Assembly (NCBI RefSeq): GCF_947499705.1
Contig: NZ_CANMPJ010000002.1
Span: 887,780-951,779, forward strand
Length of the DNA stretch: 64,000 bases
Direction of reading: 5' to 3'
Source of the DNA: an uncultured Erythrobacter sp.
Lineage (GTDB): Bacteria > Pseudomonadota > Alphaproteobacteria > Sphingomonadales > Sphingomonadaceae
The notes under the pieces were generated by a model. It worked only from the letters and a program-made list of their open reading frames with translations, was not told the origin of the DNA and made no database searches. Positions 19,411 through 28,707 of the stretch are shown piece after piece. The translations under genes and the position numbers were made by a program. Positions within the stretch are counted from its first letter, which is position 1. Every line of letters begins with the position of its first letter.

Positions 19411-19428
19411 AGCGAGCGTTGCGGCGCT

Positions 19429-21984
19429 TCAACCGGCCAGCAATTCTTCGATTTCACTGCGACCGTAGGGTTTTCGCAGCAGGCTCTGCGCGCCCAGTTC
19501 CTCGACCTGATTGCCCAGTTCCGCATATCCGGTAGCCAGGACAAACGGGACACCATGATCGCGGAGCCTCTTGGCAACGGGTTCGCTGGATTCATCGCCG
19601 AGATTGAAGTCGATAATAGCGAAGTCAGGGACCCGCTTTTCAATCGCGTCGAGCGCCGATGCCACGCTGCTCGCAACTGTGACGGCTGGAACACCCAGCC
19701 GCTTCAGGTTCTCTTCTGTGTCGAGCGCGATGATCATGCTGTCTTCGACGACCAGCACATGCGGCGGGATGTAGTGCGATTCTTTCGCGGCATCTGCACC
19801 ACCCTTCTCGGAATCCGCTCTCGAGCCGAACTTCTTCAGGTCATCGTTCGATGCGACGGGCACGATATAGCGATCCGGGACAACAAAATCGGCCTCAAGC
19901 CCGGTCAGCTTGAACCGCAGGTCTGCCTCGCCTTTCAATTCGTAGGGGATCGAGCGTTCGATTATTGTCGATCCAAACCCGCGCCGCTGCGGCGGCTTTA
20001 CCGGTGGACCTCCGCGCTCGCGCCATTTGATCTGCAAGTCGCCGTCACGATTGCGCTCAAGTTCGACCGAAAGCGATCCGTGGCGATCGCACAGACTGCC
20101 ATATTTGGCCGAATTGGTGACAAGCTCGTGCACCACCAGCGCCAGAACGGTGTAGGCTTCGGGTTTGACGAGGACCTCTTCGCCATCGAGCTCAAAGCGG
20201 TCCTTCTTCTCGCTGATATAGGCCGCCAGCTCAGTTTCGAACAAGGAACTGAGCGGCGCCGGTGCCCAGTTCTCGCGCGTGATATTGTCATGCGCCGAAG
20301 CGAGAGCCGCGATCCGCCCGCCGATGATCGAGGCGAAGCCCTCTACATTCACCGCACCGTGCTGCGATTGCGCCACAAGGCTGCGGATGAGGTTAAGGAT
20401 GTTGCGAACTCGGTGGTTGAGCTCAGCGATCAGCAGTTCCTGCTGTTCCTGCGCCCGCCGTCGTTCGCGCGCGACCTCGTCGGTCATGCGCAGCACCACT
20501 TCTAGCAGGGTTACACGCAACCCTTCGGCGATCAGCAGCTCATCTTCGGTCCATTCCTTGCTTCGATTCTGAACGGTTTCCTGCCACGCGGCGAAGCTGC
20601 CACGCGGTTGAAGCCGTTCGCCCGGCGCTGCCACGGCCTTGGTCGGGTCTCCGGCCCATGTCACAATCTGCGCAACCGGCTTGCGCCACAGGACCAGATA
20701 ATCGCGTGGTGACCGGGAAATGGGAATGATCAGCGCGCCCGGTGCAGTCGTGGCGAACACTGCGGCTTCCGGGAGTTGATCCTGCAACGAGTCGCTGGCG
20801 ATGATGTTGCTGATCGGTGCGCCGCCCAATGTCGGCAGCAACTCCAGAAACTGCTCTTTTGTCGGTCCATCCCCGCGCGAGCGATAGTCGCCGTTGATAA
20901 AGGCTCCTGCGCCGTCGTGCGGGATCACGTCCTGCAGCAGATCGTCGAGCATCGGGAGACCGTCTACCAGCGAAGTGCCACCGGCGAGGCGCTGCATCAA
21001 TTGGTCGTGCAGGTGCCGTCCGCGGCTGCGGAGTTTTTCCGACCGGTCGATCAGCAAACGGTCCAGCATCATCGAGAACAACTGGCTGAACATCTCAGCC
21101 ACAGTGCGCAGTGAGTATGGCGGAACCTTAGGCGAATAATGGTGACAGGAGATCATGCCCCACAGCCGGTCCTGACGCACGATTGCAATCGTCATCGACG
21201 CGTCGACGCCCATGTTTTTCATATATTGAACGTGCATTTCCGAATGCGCGCGCAGCACGCTCATCGACAGGTCGAGTGGCTCACCATCTAATGAGACCGC
21301 AGGTTCGATTGGAACAGATGCGGCCGACATGTCGCCGATGATACGGACCTTGTTCCGGCGGAACAGCTCGCGGGCTTGTTGCGGAATGTCGGCGCGTGGA
21401 TACCGCAGGCCGAGATAGGGCTCGAGGTCTTTGCGGCGATCCTCGGCGACCACTTCGCCGCTGTCATCCGGATGGAACCGGTAGACCATCACCCGGTCAT
21501 AGCCGAGCATTTGGCGCACTAGCGTTGCAGCTGTGTCGCAAAGCGGCTGGAGTTCGCGGATCGGCTCAAGTTTGGAAAGGACCGGACCAACCATGCTCAG
21601 ATGATCGGCATATTCGTTTTCAGCATGTGGCTCGAATTCGATCACGATCGTGCCGCCTGTGGGGTGGATCGCGCAGTCGAACAGCTCGCCGCCGGTCGTC
21701 AGGCGAAGGCCGAATAGGCGCTCGACACCGTCATCCCGGTCGATCCTTTGCAGCGCCGTACGCAGATCGTCGATCGCGCGAGGCTGAAACAGATCGGTCA
21801 AGGCCGTTCCAGTGGGCGGATTGTTCTCTAGCCCGAGCATTTCCGCAACGTTCGCTGACCGATGTGCGATTGCCCAATCGCCATTGACGGCGATCAGCGC
21901 GCCAATCGGCTGCACGGCCGAGATCAGGTGAACCGCTTCGCGATCACATTCGCTCAGGTCGGGTTTACGCGATTGTACGTTCAT
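19429..21984 (-). CDS. bphP: Bacteriophytochrome: biliverdin-binding light-sensing histidine kinase with C-terminal receiver
   Basis: 851 residues from the ATG at 21984. PAS (about 1-120) holds Cys13 in DLSECDREAVHL, at the position where bacteriophytochromes bind biliverdin covalently. GAF (about 130-310) has the PRADIP form of the conserved P.SDIP motif and the His pair in SCHHYSPK. PHY (about 320-500) has the tongue motif PRGSF near 460. The kinase is of HWE/HisKA_2 type with His524 in ELNHRVRNILNLI. A receiver domain (VLVVEDSMIIA ... IIDFNLGD) closes the protein. The start overlaps the heme oxygenase stop by one base, so chromophore and apoprotein synthesis are coupled. The upstream extension of this frame is not used. 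Confidence 0.93.
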   Translation of the reverse strand: MNVQSRKPDLSECDREAVHLISAVQPIGALIAVNGDWAIAHRSANVAEMLGLENNPPTGTALTDLFQPRAIDDLRTALQRIDRDDGVERLFGLRLTTGGELFDCAIHPTGGTIVIEFEPHAENEYADHLSMVGPVLSKLEPIRELQPLCDTAATLVRQMLGYDRVMVYRFHPDDSGEVVAEDRRKDLEPYLGLRYPRADIPQQARELFRRNKVRIIGDMSAASVPIEPAVSLDGEPLDLSMSVLRAHSEMHVQYMKNMGVDASMTIAIVRQDRLWGMISCHHYSPKVPPYSLRTVAEMFSQLFSMMLDRLLIDRSEKLRSRGRHLHDQLMQRLAGGTSLVDGLPMLDDLLQDVIPHDGAGAFINGDYRSRGDGPTKEQFLELLPTLGGAPISNIIASDSLQDQLPEAAVFATTAPGALIIPISRSPRDYLVLWRKPVAQIVTWAGDPTKAVAAPGERLQPRGSFAAWQETVQNRSKEWTEDELLIAEGLRVTLLEVVLRMTDEVARERRRAQEQQELLIAELNHRVRNILNLIRSLVAQSQHGAVNVEGFASIIGGRIAALASAHDNITRENWAPAPLSSLFETELAAYISEKKDRFELDGEEVLVKPEAYTVLALVVHELVTNSAKYGSLCDRHGSLSVELERNRDGDLQIKWRERGGPPVKPPQRRGFGSTIIERSIPYELKGEADLRFKLTGLEADFVVPDRYIVPVASNDDLKKFGSRADSEKGGADAAKESHYIPPHVLVVEDSMIIALDTEENLKRLGVPAVTVASSVASALDAIEKRVPDFAIIDFNLGDESSEPVAKRLRDHGVPFVLATGYAELGNQVEELGAQSLLRKPYGRSEIEELLAG

Positions 21985-22583
21985 CAGGCCAATTCCGGGG
22001 TATTCTTGTTTTCGGCTGTGCCCCGAGCAAAGCGCAGGAAGTGGTCGAAGACTGCGGTGGCTGCCTCGCTGGCTGCCTCGACTTCGGCGATATCGGCCGG
22101 GCGCTCGATCCGGCGGCGCAGGCTCTGCCAATAGCTCAACATCGCATCATCGCCGAGAAAGGCGTGCGGCCAGTCATCATGGCCAGCGCGGCGCAGTTCT
22201 TTCAGAATCGAGAGATTACCGAGCGAAGAGCCTGCGAGCACCCACGCGGCGCCGAGCGTATGGCTTTCGCTTTGCGCGATGTCGGGCAATTCGAAGGGGG
22301 TGGAGGAGGCGGGAAGGGGCCGGTCCAGCACAGCGAGATCGCGGGCAATCGCGGGACATTGCGGGGGTGGGGCGCTGTCGGTCGGGGCGTTGTCGGCAAG
22401 CCATTTTTCGACCGGAGCACGGGCGGCGTATTGCAGTGTCAGGAACTGCGCGTAATCGTCCAGCGAGGTCCAGCCGCTTGCCGCGCGCATTGAACTGTCG
22501 AGCAGGTCATGCGCGCTAGCCGTTGCCCCGCGAAGCGAGGTGCGCAAATTTTCAGTCTTGCCGGAATAGCCGATGGCCCGCAC
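21984..22583 (-). CDS. bphO: Biliverdin-producing heme oxygenase
   Basis: 199 residues, starting at a GTG (22583). It opens heme to biliverdin IX-alpha, the chromophore of the bacteriophytochrome encoded immediately downstream. LRTSLRGATASAHDLLD contains the expected proximal His of the HemO/BphO family, and GAAWVLAGSSLGN matches the distal-helix Gly-rich region. The stop and the bphP start share one base. An internal TTG (LRTSLRG) is an alternative start. Two TGT-N12-ACA motifs lie just upstream. Confidence 0.87.
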   Translation of the reverse strand: MRAIGYSGKTENLRTSLRGATASAHDLLDSSMRAASGWTSLDDYAQFLTLQYAARAPVEKWLADNAPTDSAPPPQCPAIARDLAVLDRPLPASSTPFELPDIAQSESHTLGAAWVLAGSSLGNLSILKELRRAGHDDWPHAFLGDDAMLSYWQSLRRRIERPADIAEVEAASEAATAVFDHFLRFARGTAENKNTPELA

Positions 22584-22594
22584 TCCTCATCAAG

Positions 22595-22637
22595 TGTAAG
22601 CCGTGTTATACACATCGACTGTCCAACTAAAATGACA
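22595..22637 (-). promoter_or_regulatory. Pair of PpsR/CrtJ-like operator candidates in front of bphO-bphP
   Basis: Two 18-bp sites of the form TGT-N12-ACA lie at 22595-22612 and 22620-22637, 7 bp apart. The second is a full TGTC-N10-GACA palindrome, the consensus of the photosystem repressor PpsR/CrtJ, and the first is TGTA-N10-TACA. They sit 12 to 54 bp before the bphO start. PpsR binding is inferred from the pattern; no ppsR or photosynthesis gene is seen in the window. Confidence 0.5.
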
Positions 22638-22756
22638 GATGTGGACCGCTTATGCAAACCGCGTGGTTTACGGACAATTCGATATTGGCACGTAAGTTTG
22701 CTCCAGTTTGCAGGAATTTACACCCGTTCCAGCGAGGGGCCTGATGTTGCTTGGTA

Positions 22757-23059
22757 TTAGCCTTTTTCTAGCAATTTCCCGCCATGGCGGCGTACCGCCC
22801 GCTCCAGCGTGCCACGCAGGAAGCCGAGGATCGCAGGCAAGTCCATATCGATGATGACTTGCTCGTCATACACTTCGATCCGGCCATCGATTCGCTGGCC
22901 TGCAGCGGTGATCAGCAGGTCCATCTGATCCTCATTGGGCCAATCGGTTTCGACTGTCGCCATTCCGGGCGGGAAGTAGCTGCCAATTTCGTGACCATGT
23001 GCGTGCATACGGCGGCGCACTTCTTCGCGTCCAAGCTTGTGAGGGAGGGTAACGCGCAT
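22757..23059 (-). CDS. Polyhydroxyalkanoic acid system family protein (PHA granule-associated)
   Basis: 100 residues, matching the small PHA_gran_rgn family (PF09650) in length and in the segments VTLPHKLGREEVRRRM, VYDEQVIIDMDLPAILGFLRG and a basic C-terminus. Members are linked to polyhydroxyalkanoate granules, but their molecular role is not well established. It lies 11 nt after the XpaC-like gene on the same strand and is probably the last gene of the telA-xpaC transcript. Confidence 0.8.
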   Translation of the reverse strand: MRVTLPHKLGREEVRRRMHAHGHEIGSYFPPGMATVETDWPNEDQMDLLITAAGQRIDGRIEVYDEQVIIDMDLPAILGFLRGTLERAVRRHGGKLLEKG

Positions 23060-23070
23060 CGGGCGGGCGC

Positions 23071-23850
23071 TCAGTCCTTGCGCCCGGACTGGTTCAGTTC
23101 TTCGAGCAGTTCGTCGCCGCCATAGCGGTATTCGAGATAGCGGTCCTTGATCGCCAGATCGTCCAATGCGCCTTCGGCCATGCGGCGGGTGACGCGGTCG
23201 ATTTCGCCCGACAGCTTGCCGAGGCTGTCGGTCAGGCGCTCATCGGCATTCTTGCCCGCATGCGCTTCCTTGCGAAGGTGCTCGGGGATCTTGCGGTAAT
23301 TCTCGATCGTCTCAGGGATATATTCGCCGACTAGCTCGCGCACTTCGCGCACGCTCGGGTGGTTTGCGTCGACCGTTTCCAATTGCAGCCCGAGTGCATC
23401 AAGCTGCACGCCCAGATCGTCGACGATCTTTGCTGCGGGCGGCGGCAGGGCCGGGCGCTGCGCTTCGAGCCAGAGTTCGGTGCGGGCAACCATCTGCTGC
23501 GGCTTGCCTTGGGTAAGCTCGGCGCGCTTGGGCACCTTGACCTTGGGGAAGCTCGAAAACACCGCGATTGCGATTGCCGTGGCGACAACCACACCCATGA
23601 CGCCCCAAAACCCGATCCCGCTGAACATTGCTCCGGCAATGCCAGCGCCCAGCCAAATCGCGAACACCGCTAGCACGACGTTGCGAACCTTCTTGAGCAG
23701 GTTTTTCGTCTTGATGCCGGCTGAACCCTGCCCGATGCTTTCACCTGGACGATGCCTACCGCCACTGCGCTGCACCTGCAGCGACTGGCCCGCCGCGCTC
23801 AGGATCTGATCGGATTGGTTGGTCGTGTCGGTCATCTGTTTTTGGCTCAC
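23071..23850 (-). CDS. XpaC-like membrane protein, partner of TelA
   Basis: 259 residues. Two adjacent hydrophobic helices (about residues 55-100: VVLAVFAIWLGAGIAGAMF and GVMGVVVATAIAIAVF) are followed by a charged, helical C-terminal half. Size, layout and the overlap with telA fit the XpaC family (so-called 5-bromo-4-chloroindolyl phosphate hydrolysis protein), whose real function is unclear. The GTG at 23850 overlaps the telA stop as GTGA; an ATG at 23835 is an alternative. It probably acts at the membrane together with TelA in envelope or toxicant stress. Confidence 0.7.
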   Translation of the reverse strand: MSQKQMTDTTNQSDQILSAAGQSLQVQRSGGRHRPGESIGQGSAGIKTKNLLKKVRNVVLAVFAIWLGAGIAGAMFSGIGFWGVMGVVVATAIAIAVFSSFPKVKVPKRAELTQGKPQQMVARTELWLEAQRPALPPPAAKIVDDLGVQLDALGLQLETVDANHPSVREVRELVGEYIPETIENYRKIPEHLRKEAHAGKNADERLTDSLGKLSGEIDRVTRRMAEGALDDLAIKDRYLEYRYGGDELLEELNQSGRKD

Positions 23851-25079
23851 CTATCCAGCGCCAAAAGCGATGGTTCGGAGGCGACTTTCGCTTGCGCCTG
23901 GGCCTGACCTTCCGCGCGGGCTATGTAGCCTTTCGACTTCTCGACTTCGCTGGAGAGCACTGTGACGGTTTGCTTCATGCTGTCGAGCGCGCGGACCTTG
24001 AACTCGTCCACCTCGTCCATCGTGTCATAGATGTTCTGGAATGCGCGTTGCAGCGTCTCCAGCGGGATCGTGGAGGCGGCCGCCTGTTCGTGGATCTGGC
24101 CGGTCTGCTCGCGCAGCAGCGTACTGGTCGAATCGATGATGTCGCTGGTGGTCTGATTGAGCGAAGTGATCTGCTGCAGCACCAACCGCTGATTGGTCAT
24201 CGCCTGTGCCACCGTCACAGCGGTGCGCAGCGCGCCAACCGTGGTCGTGCTGGCGCGGTCGACCCCTTTTACCAGCTCGACATTGTTTTTCTTGACCAGA
24301 TCGAGCGCGAGATAGCCCTGTACGCTGACTGCCATCTGGGTCAGCAAGTCCTGCGTGCGCTGGCGGACATAGAACAGCGCGCTCTCGCGCAGCGCCTTGG
24401 CTTTCTCAGGATCGGAGCTGTCGAGTTCGAGCGCCTTCTGCTCAAGCCGCTCGTCCAGCGTCTTGGCGATGTGGATCATCTGCTCCAGCTCGCCCATCGC
24501 CTCCCACAGCTTCTGCCGTTCGGTGTCGATCGCAGCGTTATCGAGGTGCAGCTCTTTCTTACCGGAATCGAGTCGTTCGAGGATCGCCTGAATGTGGCCC
24601 TGCGAGGAGGTGTAGCTGTCGAAGTAGTTCTTCAGCTTGTTGCCAAACGGGATGATACCGAACAGCTTGCGCGGGGTCAGCAGCTTGCTCTTGCGGCCCG
24701 GATCGAGGTCCTCGACCGTGCGGCGAAGCTCTGCGAGATCGGTGCCGACGCTGCTGTCGCTGTCCATGGCGCGGACCGGGCGATCAAGGAAGCGGTTCGA
24801 CATCGCTGCAGCGGCGCGGATTTGCTCCTGACCCATGCGGGTAATCTGATCGACTTTCTCGCCAAAGGCGGGCGAATTGGCATCTTGCGCTACGAGCTCG
24901 TCAACAAAGCTATCGACCTTGGTATCGAGCTTGGTTTTCTCTTCGGTGGAGACAGGAACAAGACCAGCAGCCTTTTCCGGCGCAACAACCGGCACCGGAT
25001 CGGGCGGTGTCAGCTCGAAATCGGTCGCGGTTTTGGTGGCGGTTGCGATTTTCGTTTCGGGCGTGGTTTCGGTGCTCAT
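23847..25079 (-). CDS. telA: TelA-family toxic anion resistance protein
   Basis: 410 residues from the ATG at 25079; an ATG at 25100 in frame adds seven residues. The protein is soluble and almost wholly helical after a Pro/Thr-rich N-terminus. Conserved TelA segments seen are FGIIPFGNKLKNYFDSY, LDSGKKELHLDNAAI, VSVQGYLALDLVKKNNVELVKGVDRA and a C-terminal coiled coil. TelA was named for tellurite resistance, but many members have a general stress role. It is translationally coupled to the XpaC-like gene. Confidence 0.9.
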   Translation of the reverse strand: MSTETTPETKIATATKTATDFELTPPDPVPVVAPEKAAGLVPVSTEEKTKLDTKVDSFVDELVAQDANSPAFGEKVDQITRMGQEQIRAAAAMSNRFLDRPVRAMDSDSSVGTDLAELRRTVEDLDPGRKSKLLTPRKLFGIIPFGNKLKNYFDSYTSSQGHIQAILERLDSGKKELHLDNAAIDTERQKLWEAMGELEQMIHIAKTLDERLEQKALELDSSDPEKAKALRESALFYVRQRTQDLLTQMAVSVQGYLALDLVKKNNVELVKGVDRASTTTVGALRTAVTVAQAMTNQRLVLQQITSLNQTTSDIIDSTSTLLREQTGQIHEQAAASTIPLETLQRAFQNIYDTMDEVDEFKVRALDSMKQTVTVLSSEVEKSKGYIARAEGQAQAQAKVASEPSLLALDR

Positions 25080-25261
25080 GCGGTTCGTCTGCTCCCTCAT
25101 CCGCGCTCGACTGGCCTCGTGCCTCGCTTCGCGGTCCTGACTGGCTCTAACTGTATTAGTGATCTAAAACACGAGATTCAAGATTGCCCGTTTCACGCCC
25201 GGCAGTCCAATCATTTGCGTATGCGCTTTTTTTTGCCCGCGATTCCGCGTAGATCGCCGAT

Positions 25262-26833
25262 GTGAGCGAACAGTCCGATACATCAGCGTCCAATGAGGGC
25301 GCGCCCAATAGCGATGGCATAGAGGCGTCAGCTGGGCAGGTTTTGCGGTCGCAATCTTCGTTCCGCCGAGTGTTGTTCAGTCTTCAGAGATGGTGGCGGC
25401 AAGACGTCGTCGGGACGGTCGATCAAGCTCAGGTGATCGAAAAACGCCGTGCCGAATGCGCGATGTCGGAACGCTATCTGTTCATGACCGCGATGAGCGG
25501 CGGCATTGCCGTGCTCGGCCTGCTGCTGTCTTCACCAGCGGTTGTGATCGGCGCAATGCTCCTGTCGCCGCTGATGGACCCGATCATGGGGCTCGGATTC
25601 GCGCTGGCGATTGGCGACTACCAATGGCTCAAGCAATCCGCCCGCAGTCTGGCCTGGGGTACGGTGATGGCGGTCGGGCTGACGGCGCTGCTTGTCTTCA
25701 TGTCGCCGATCCAGACGATAACGCCAGAGATCGCGGCGCGGACTCAGCCCAACCTGTTCGACTTGTTTGTGGCCTTGTTCTCCGCGCTTGCCGGTGCCTA
25801 CGCAATGATCAAGGGGCGCGAGGGCACAATTGTCGGCGTGGCGATTGCGACCGCCTTGATGCCGCCGCTCGCGGTTGTCGGCTTTGGTCTCGCGACGTGG
25901 AATTGGACGGTCTTTTCCGGCGCGCTGCTGCTGTATGTCACCAACCTCATCACCATCGCGCTGACCGCGTGGGCGATGGCGCGGCTATATGGCTTCAAGA
26001 CCACGCTGAGCACGCGCCAGACGCAGGCGCAGAACTTTGCCGTGGTCGTAGTCTTTATCGGTCTCGCGGTGCCGTTGGCATTCTCGCTCCAGCAGATCGC
26101 TTTTCAGACTAACTCGCAGCGCGTGATCCGGGCCGAAATTGAGGAACCGTTTACCGACGGTTCGGAGATATCGCGGCTCGACGTGGATTTCCGGTCCGAC
26201 CCGATCATCGTCTCGGCGTCGATTTACACGCCGACACCGCGCCCCGAAGTGGAGGCGGAAATCGAGCGGGCTTTGGAATCGCGACTGGGCCAGGACATCG
26301 AACTGACGCTGACGCAGTTCCAGGTCGGGACCAGCGCGAGCGCAGCGCAGCAGGCTCAGCTATCCGCCGCTCGTGCCAGTGAGGAAGCGGCCGAGAATGC
26401 GCGGGTCGAAGATCTGGCGCAACGTCTAGCGCTGGCCGCTGGCGTGCCCGAAGCCGACGTTGTTGTCGATCGGACGCGCCGCCGCGCAATGGTTCGAGCG
26501 CAGCGGCTCGAAGGGGCCAGTCTGGCGGCCTATCGCGGGCTTGAGCAAAGGATCGCAGCAACCGAGCCGGATTGGACCGTCGAACTGCTGCCGCCGGTGG
26601 GCGAACTGCCCCAAGCTATCCCGTTTCAGGAAGACGGCCCGACCATCGCGGGCGCCCGCGCGCTGAGCACTATCGAATGGGCATCGAAGCGTATCGACCT
26701 GCCAATCGTACTGATCGGCGATCCGGATGAATGCGCGCAGGCCGCCGAGATACTGGGAATGCGCGGAGTCAGTGTGACCGTTCAACCGGGTACCGGGACT
26801 ATGCGCGCCGAATGGGCATCCCCAGCGGAATAA
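25262..26833 (+). CDS. DUF389 domain membrane protein
   Basis: 523 residues, starting at GTG. The central part (about residues 75-270) has six to seven membrane helices and the DUF389 (TIGR00341) segments VVIGAMLLSPLMDPIMGLG, ALFSALAGAYAMIKGREGT and IATALMPPLAVVGFGLATW. The C-terminal 240 residues are soluble and include repeated alpha/beta stretches, probably periplasmic or cytoplasmic sensory. The function of the family is unknown. It is transcribed divergently from telA and convergently to the acyl-AMP ligase gene. Confidence 0.88.
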   Translation: MSEQSDTSASNEGAPNSDGIEASAGQVLRSQSSFRRVLFSLQRWWRQDVVGTVDQAQVIEKRRAECAMSERYLFMTAMSGGIAVLGLLLSSPAVVIGAMLLSPLMDPIMGLGFALAIGDYQWLKQSARSLAWGTVMAVGLTALLVFMSPIQTITPEIAARTQPNLFDLFVALFSALAGAYAMIKGREGTIVGVAIATALMPPLAVVGFGLATWNWTVFSGALLLYVTNLITIALTAWAMARLYGFKTTLSTRQTQAQNFAVVVVFIGLAVPLAFSLQQIAFQTNSQRVIRAEIEEPFTDGSEISRLDVDFRSDPIIVSASIYTPTPRPEVEAEIERALESRLGQDIELTLTQFQVGTSASAAQQAQLSAARASEEAAENARVEDLAQRLALAAGVPEADVVVDRTRRRAMVRAQRLEGASLAAYRGLEQRIAATEPDWTVELLPPVGELPQAIPFQEDGPTIAGARALSTIEWASKRIDLPIVLIGDPDECAQAAEILGMRGVSVTVQPGTGTMRAEWASPAE

Positions 26834-26840
26834 TTCCGGC

Positions 26841-28574
26841 TTAGGCCGCCAGCTTTAGCGGAACGATCTCGCCTGACAGGTACAGCTTCTTCGCCTTGGC
26901 GCGGCTGAGCTTGCCCGAACTGGTGCGCGGAAGAGTGCGCGGCGGGACCAGTTCGACGACGCAGCTCATCCCGGTGACCGAGCGGACCTTGTCCGAGATT
27001 TGCTCGCGCAGCTTCACCCGCTCGACCGGGTCTGAGACACGGCAATGAACGAGCACTGCTGGCGCTTCTTCGCCATTGTCGGTTTCAACCGCGAAGGCGG
27101 CGATATCGCCGTGGTTGAAGCCTGGTAGCTGCTCAACCGCCCATTCGATATCCTGCGGCCAATGGTTCTTGCCGTTGATGATGATCATGTCCTTCGCCCG
27201 GCCTACGATGAACAGATAGCCATCGGCGGTGTAGCCCATGTCTCCGGTGTCCAGCCAGCCATCAACGAGACAGTCATTGGTCGCTTCTTCGTTGCGGAAA
27301 TAAGAATGCATCACGCTCGGCCCGCGGCACCAGACCTTGCCGATTTGATGATCTCCGCGCGAATGGCCTTCCTCACCGCGTATTTGGACTTCCATATCCG
27401 GCAGCGTCTTGCCGCAATTCACGATGGCGCGATAGCGAGCGGGCCGCGATAGGTCGCGGGGTGTCCCCGACAAGCGCTCTTCCTCGACCAATTCTACGCG
27501 GATGCCTTCGCCTGGCGGCATGACTGTCACGGCCAGCACCGCTTCGGCGAGGCCATAGGACGGCGTGAAGGCGCTCGCCTGAAAGCCAGCTTCAGAGAAT
27601 GCATTGACGAAGCTTTGCATCACGTCCGGGCGGATCATGTCTGCACCGTTGCCCGCGACGCGCCAGCGCGACAGGTCGAAGCGCTCAGCGACGTTGCTCT
27701 GGCTGGAAATGCGGCGTGCGCAGATGTCGTAGCCAAAGGTCGGTGAATAGGAGAGCGTCGATCCCTCGTTGCGGCTGATCATGTCCAGCCATGCGAGCGG
27801 TCGGCGTGCAAACGCATCGGGTTTCAAATAGTCGCCTGATACCTGGTTGGCGATGAGCGACAGGAAACAGCCGACCAGACCCATATCGTGATACCATGGC
27901 AGCCAGCTGACGCAGCGCTCATTCTCACCCAGCTGCATGCTGGTGGAATGGCCATAGAGATTGTGCAGCAAAGCCTTATGCGTGACGGCGACCCCGGTTG
28001 GGAAGCGGGTCGAACCGCTGGAATACTGCAGGTAGCAAATGTCTTCCGGATCGGCCTCAGGCAGCTCGCATTCGGGTGCCTCACGCTGCTCGAAATCCTG
28101 CCAGCTTTCGCTCTTGCAGCCTTGCTTGGCGGCGGCGGCGCTGGCCATTTCGGCGATCTCTTCGGGATAGATCAGCATCGCCGGGTCTGAGCTTTGCAAT
28201 TGCACGGCGAGCTGATCAATGAAACTTTCCTTGCCGCCGAATGTGGTCGGCAAAGGCAAGGGCACCGGCCAGGCACCGACATAGACGCAGGCGCAAAACA
28301 GGGCCGCGAAATCTGGGCCAGTTTCGGCGATCAAGGCAACGCGATCTTCTTTGCCGATCCCAGCCGCGATCAGGCGGCGAGCCGTGACCAACGCATCTTC
28401 ACGCATCTCCGAGAACGGATAGACGCGCGAAAGTTGTCCACGCATATCGTGAAAATTGAGACCTTTTTTGCTGCGAGCAGCGTAGTCGATCGCTTCATTG
28501 AAGGTTGCAAATTGCGCACGAATGCGAGGTAGGTCGCAATCGTTCGGCGTCGGCGTCATTGCGGCGTCGGTCAT
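26841..28574 (-). CDS. Fatty acyl-AMP ligase (FAAL)
   Basis: 577 residues from the ATG at 28574 (GAAGAAAT precedes it). It belongs to the ANL adenylating superfamily: the P-loop-like YLQYSSGSTRFPTGV, the A5/A7-like SYGLAEAVLAVTV and LDTGDMGYTADGYLFIVGRAKDMIIINGKNHWPQDIE, and the C-terminal Lys in RTSSGKLSRAK. Size and the GKNHWPQDIE form place it with FAALs, which activate fatty acids as acyl-adenylates and pass them to an acyl carrier protein rather than to CoA. No PKS, NRPS or free ACP gene is seen near it, so the product is unknown. The upstream extension to 28784 overlaps recX and is not used. Confidence 0.88.
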   Translation of the reverse strand: MTDAAMTPTPNDCDLPRIRAQFATFNEAIDYAARSKKGLNFHDMRGQLSRVYPFSEMREDALVTARRLIAAGIGKEDRVALIAETGPDFAALFCACVYVGAWPVPLPLPTTFGGKESFIDQLAVQLQSSDPAMLIYPEEIAEMASAAAAKQGCKSESWQDFEQREAPECELPEADPEDICYLQYSSGSTRFPTGVAVTHKALLHNLYGHSTSMQLGENERCVSWLPWYHDMGLVGCFLSLIANQVSGDYLKPDAFARRPLAWLDMISRNEGSTLSYSPTFGYDICARRISSQSNVAERFDLSRWRVAGNGADMIRPDVMQSFVNAFSEAGFQASAFTPSYGLAEAVLAVTVMPPGEGIRVELVEEERLSGTPRDLSRPARYRAIVNCGKTLPDMEVQIRGEEGHSRGDHQIGKVWCRGPSVMHSYFRNEEATNDCLVDGWLDTGDMGYTADGYLFIVGRAKDMIIINGKNHWPQDIEWAVEQLPGFNHGDIAAFAVETDNGEEAPAVLVHCRVSDPVERVKLREQISDKVRSVTGMSCVVELVPPRTLPRTSSGKLSRAKAKKLYLSGEIVPLKLAA

Positions 28575-28707
28575 ATTTCTTCGCGATACCCGTAGTTTGC
28601 GGCGCGGCCTTACGCGCCCTAACGTGTCCCCGACACAGCAGAAGTCAATTCCGCTGCGCTCCGAATTTTTTCCCATTTGATAAGGACTGTGGCACGAATA
28701 AGGCGAA

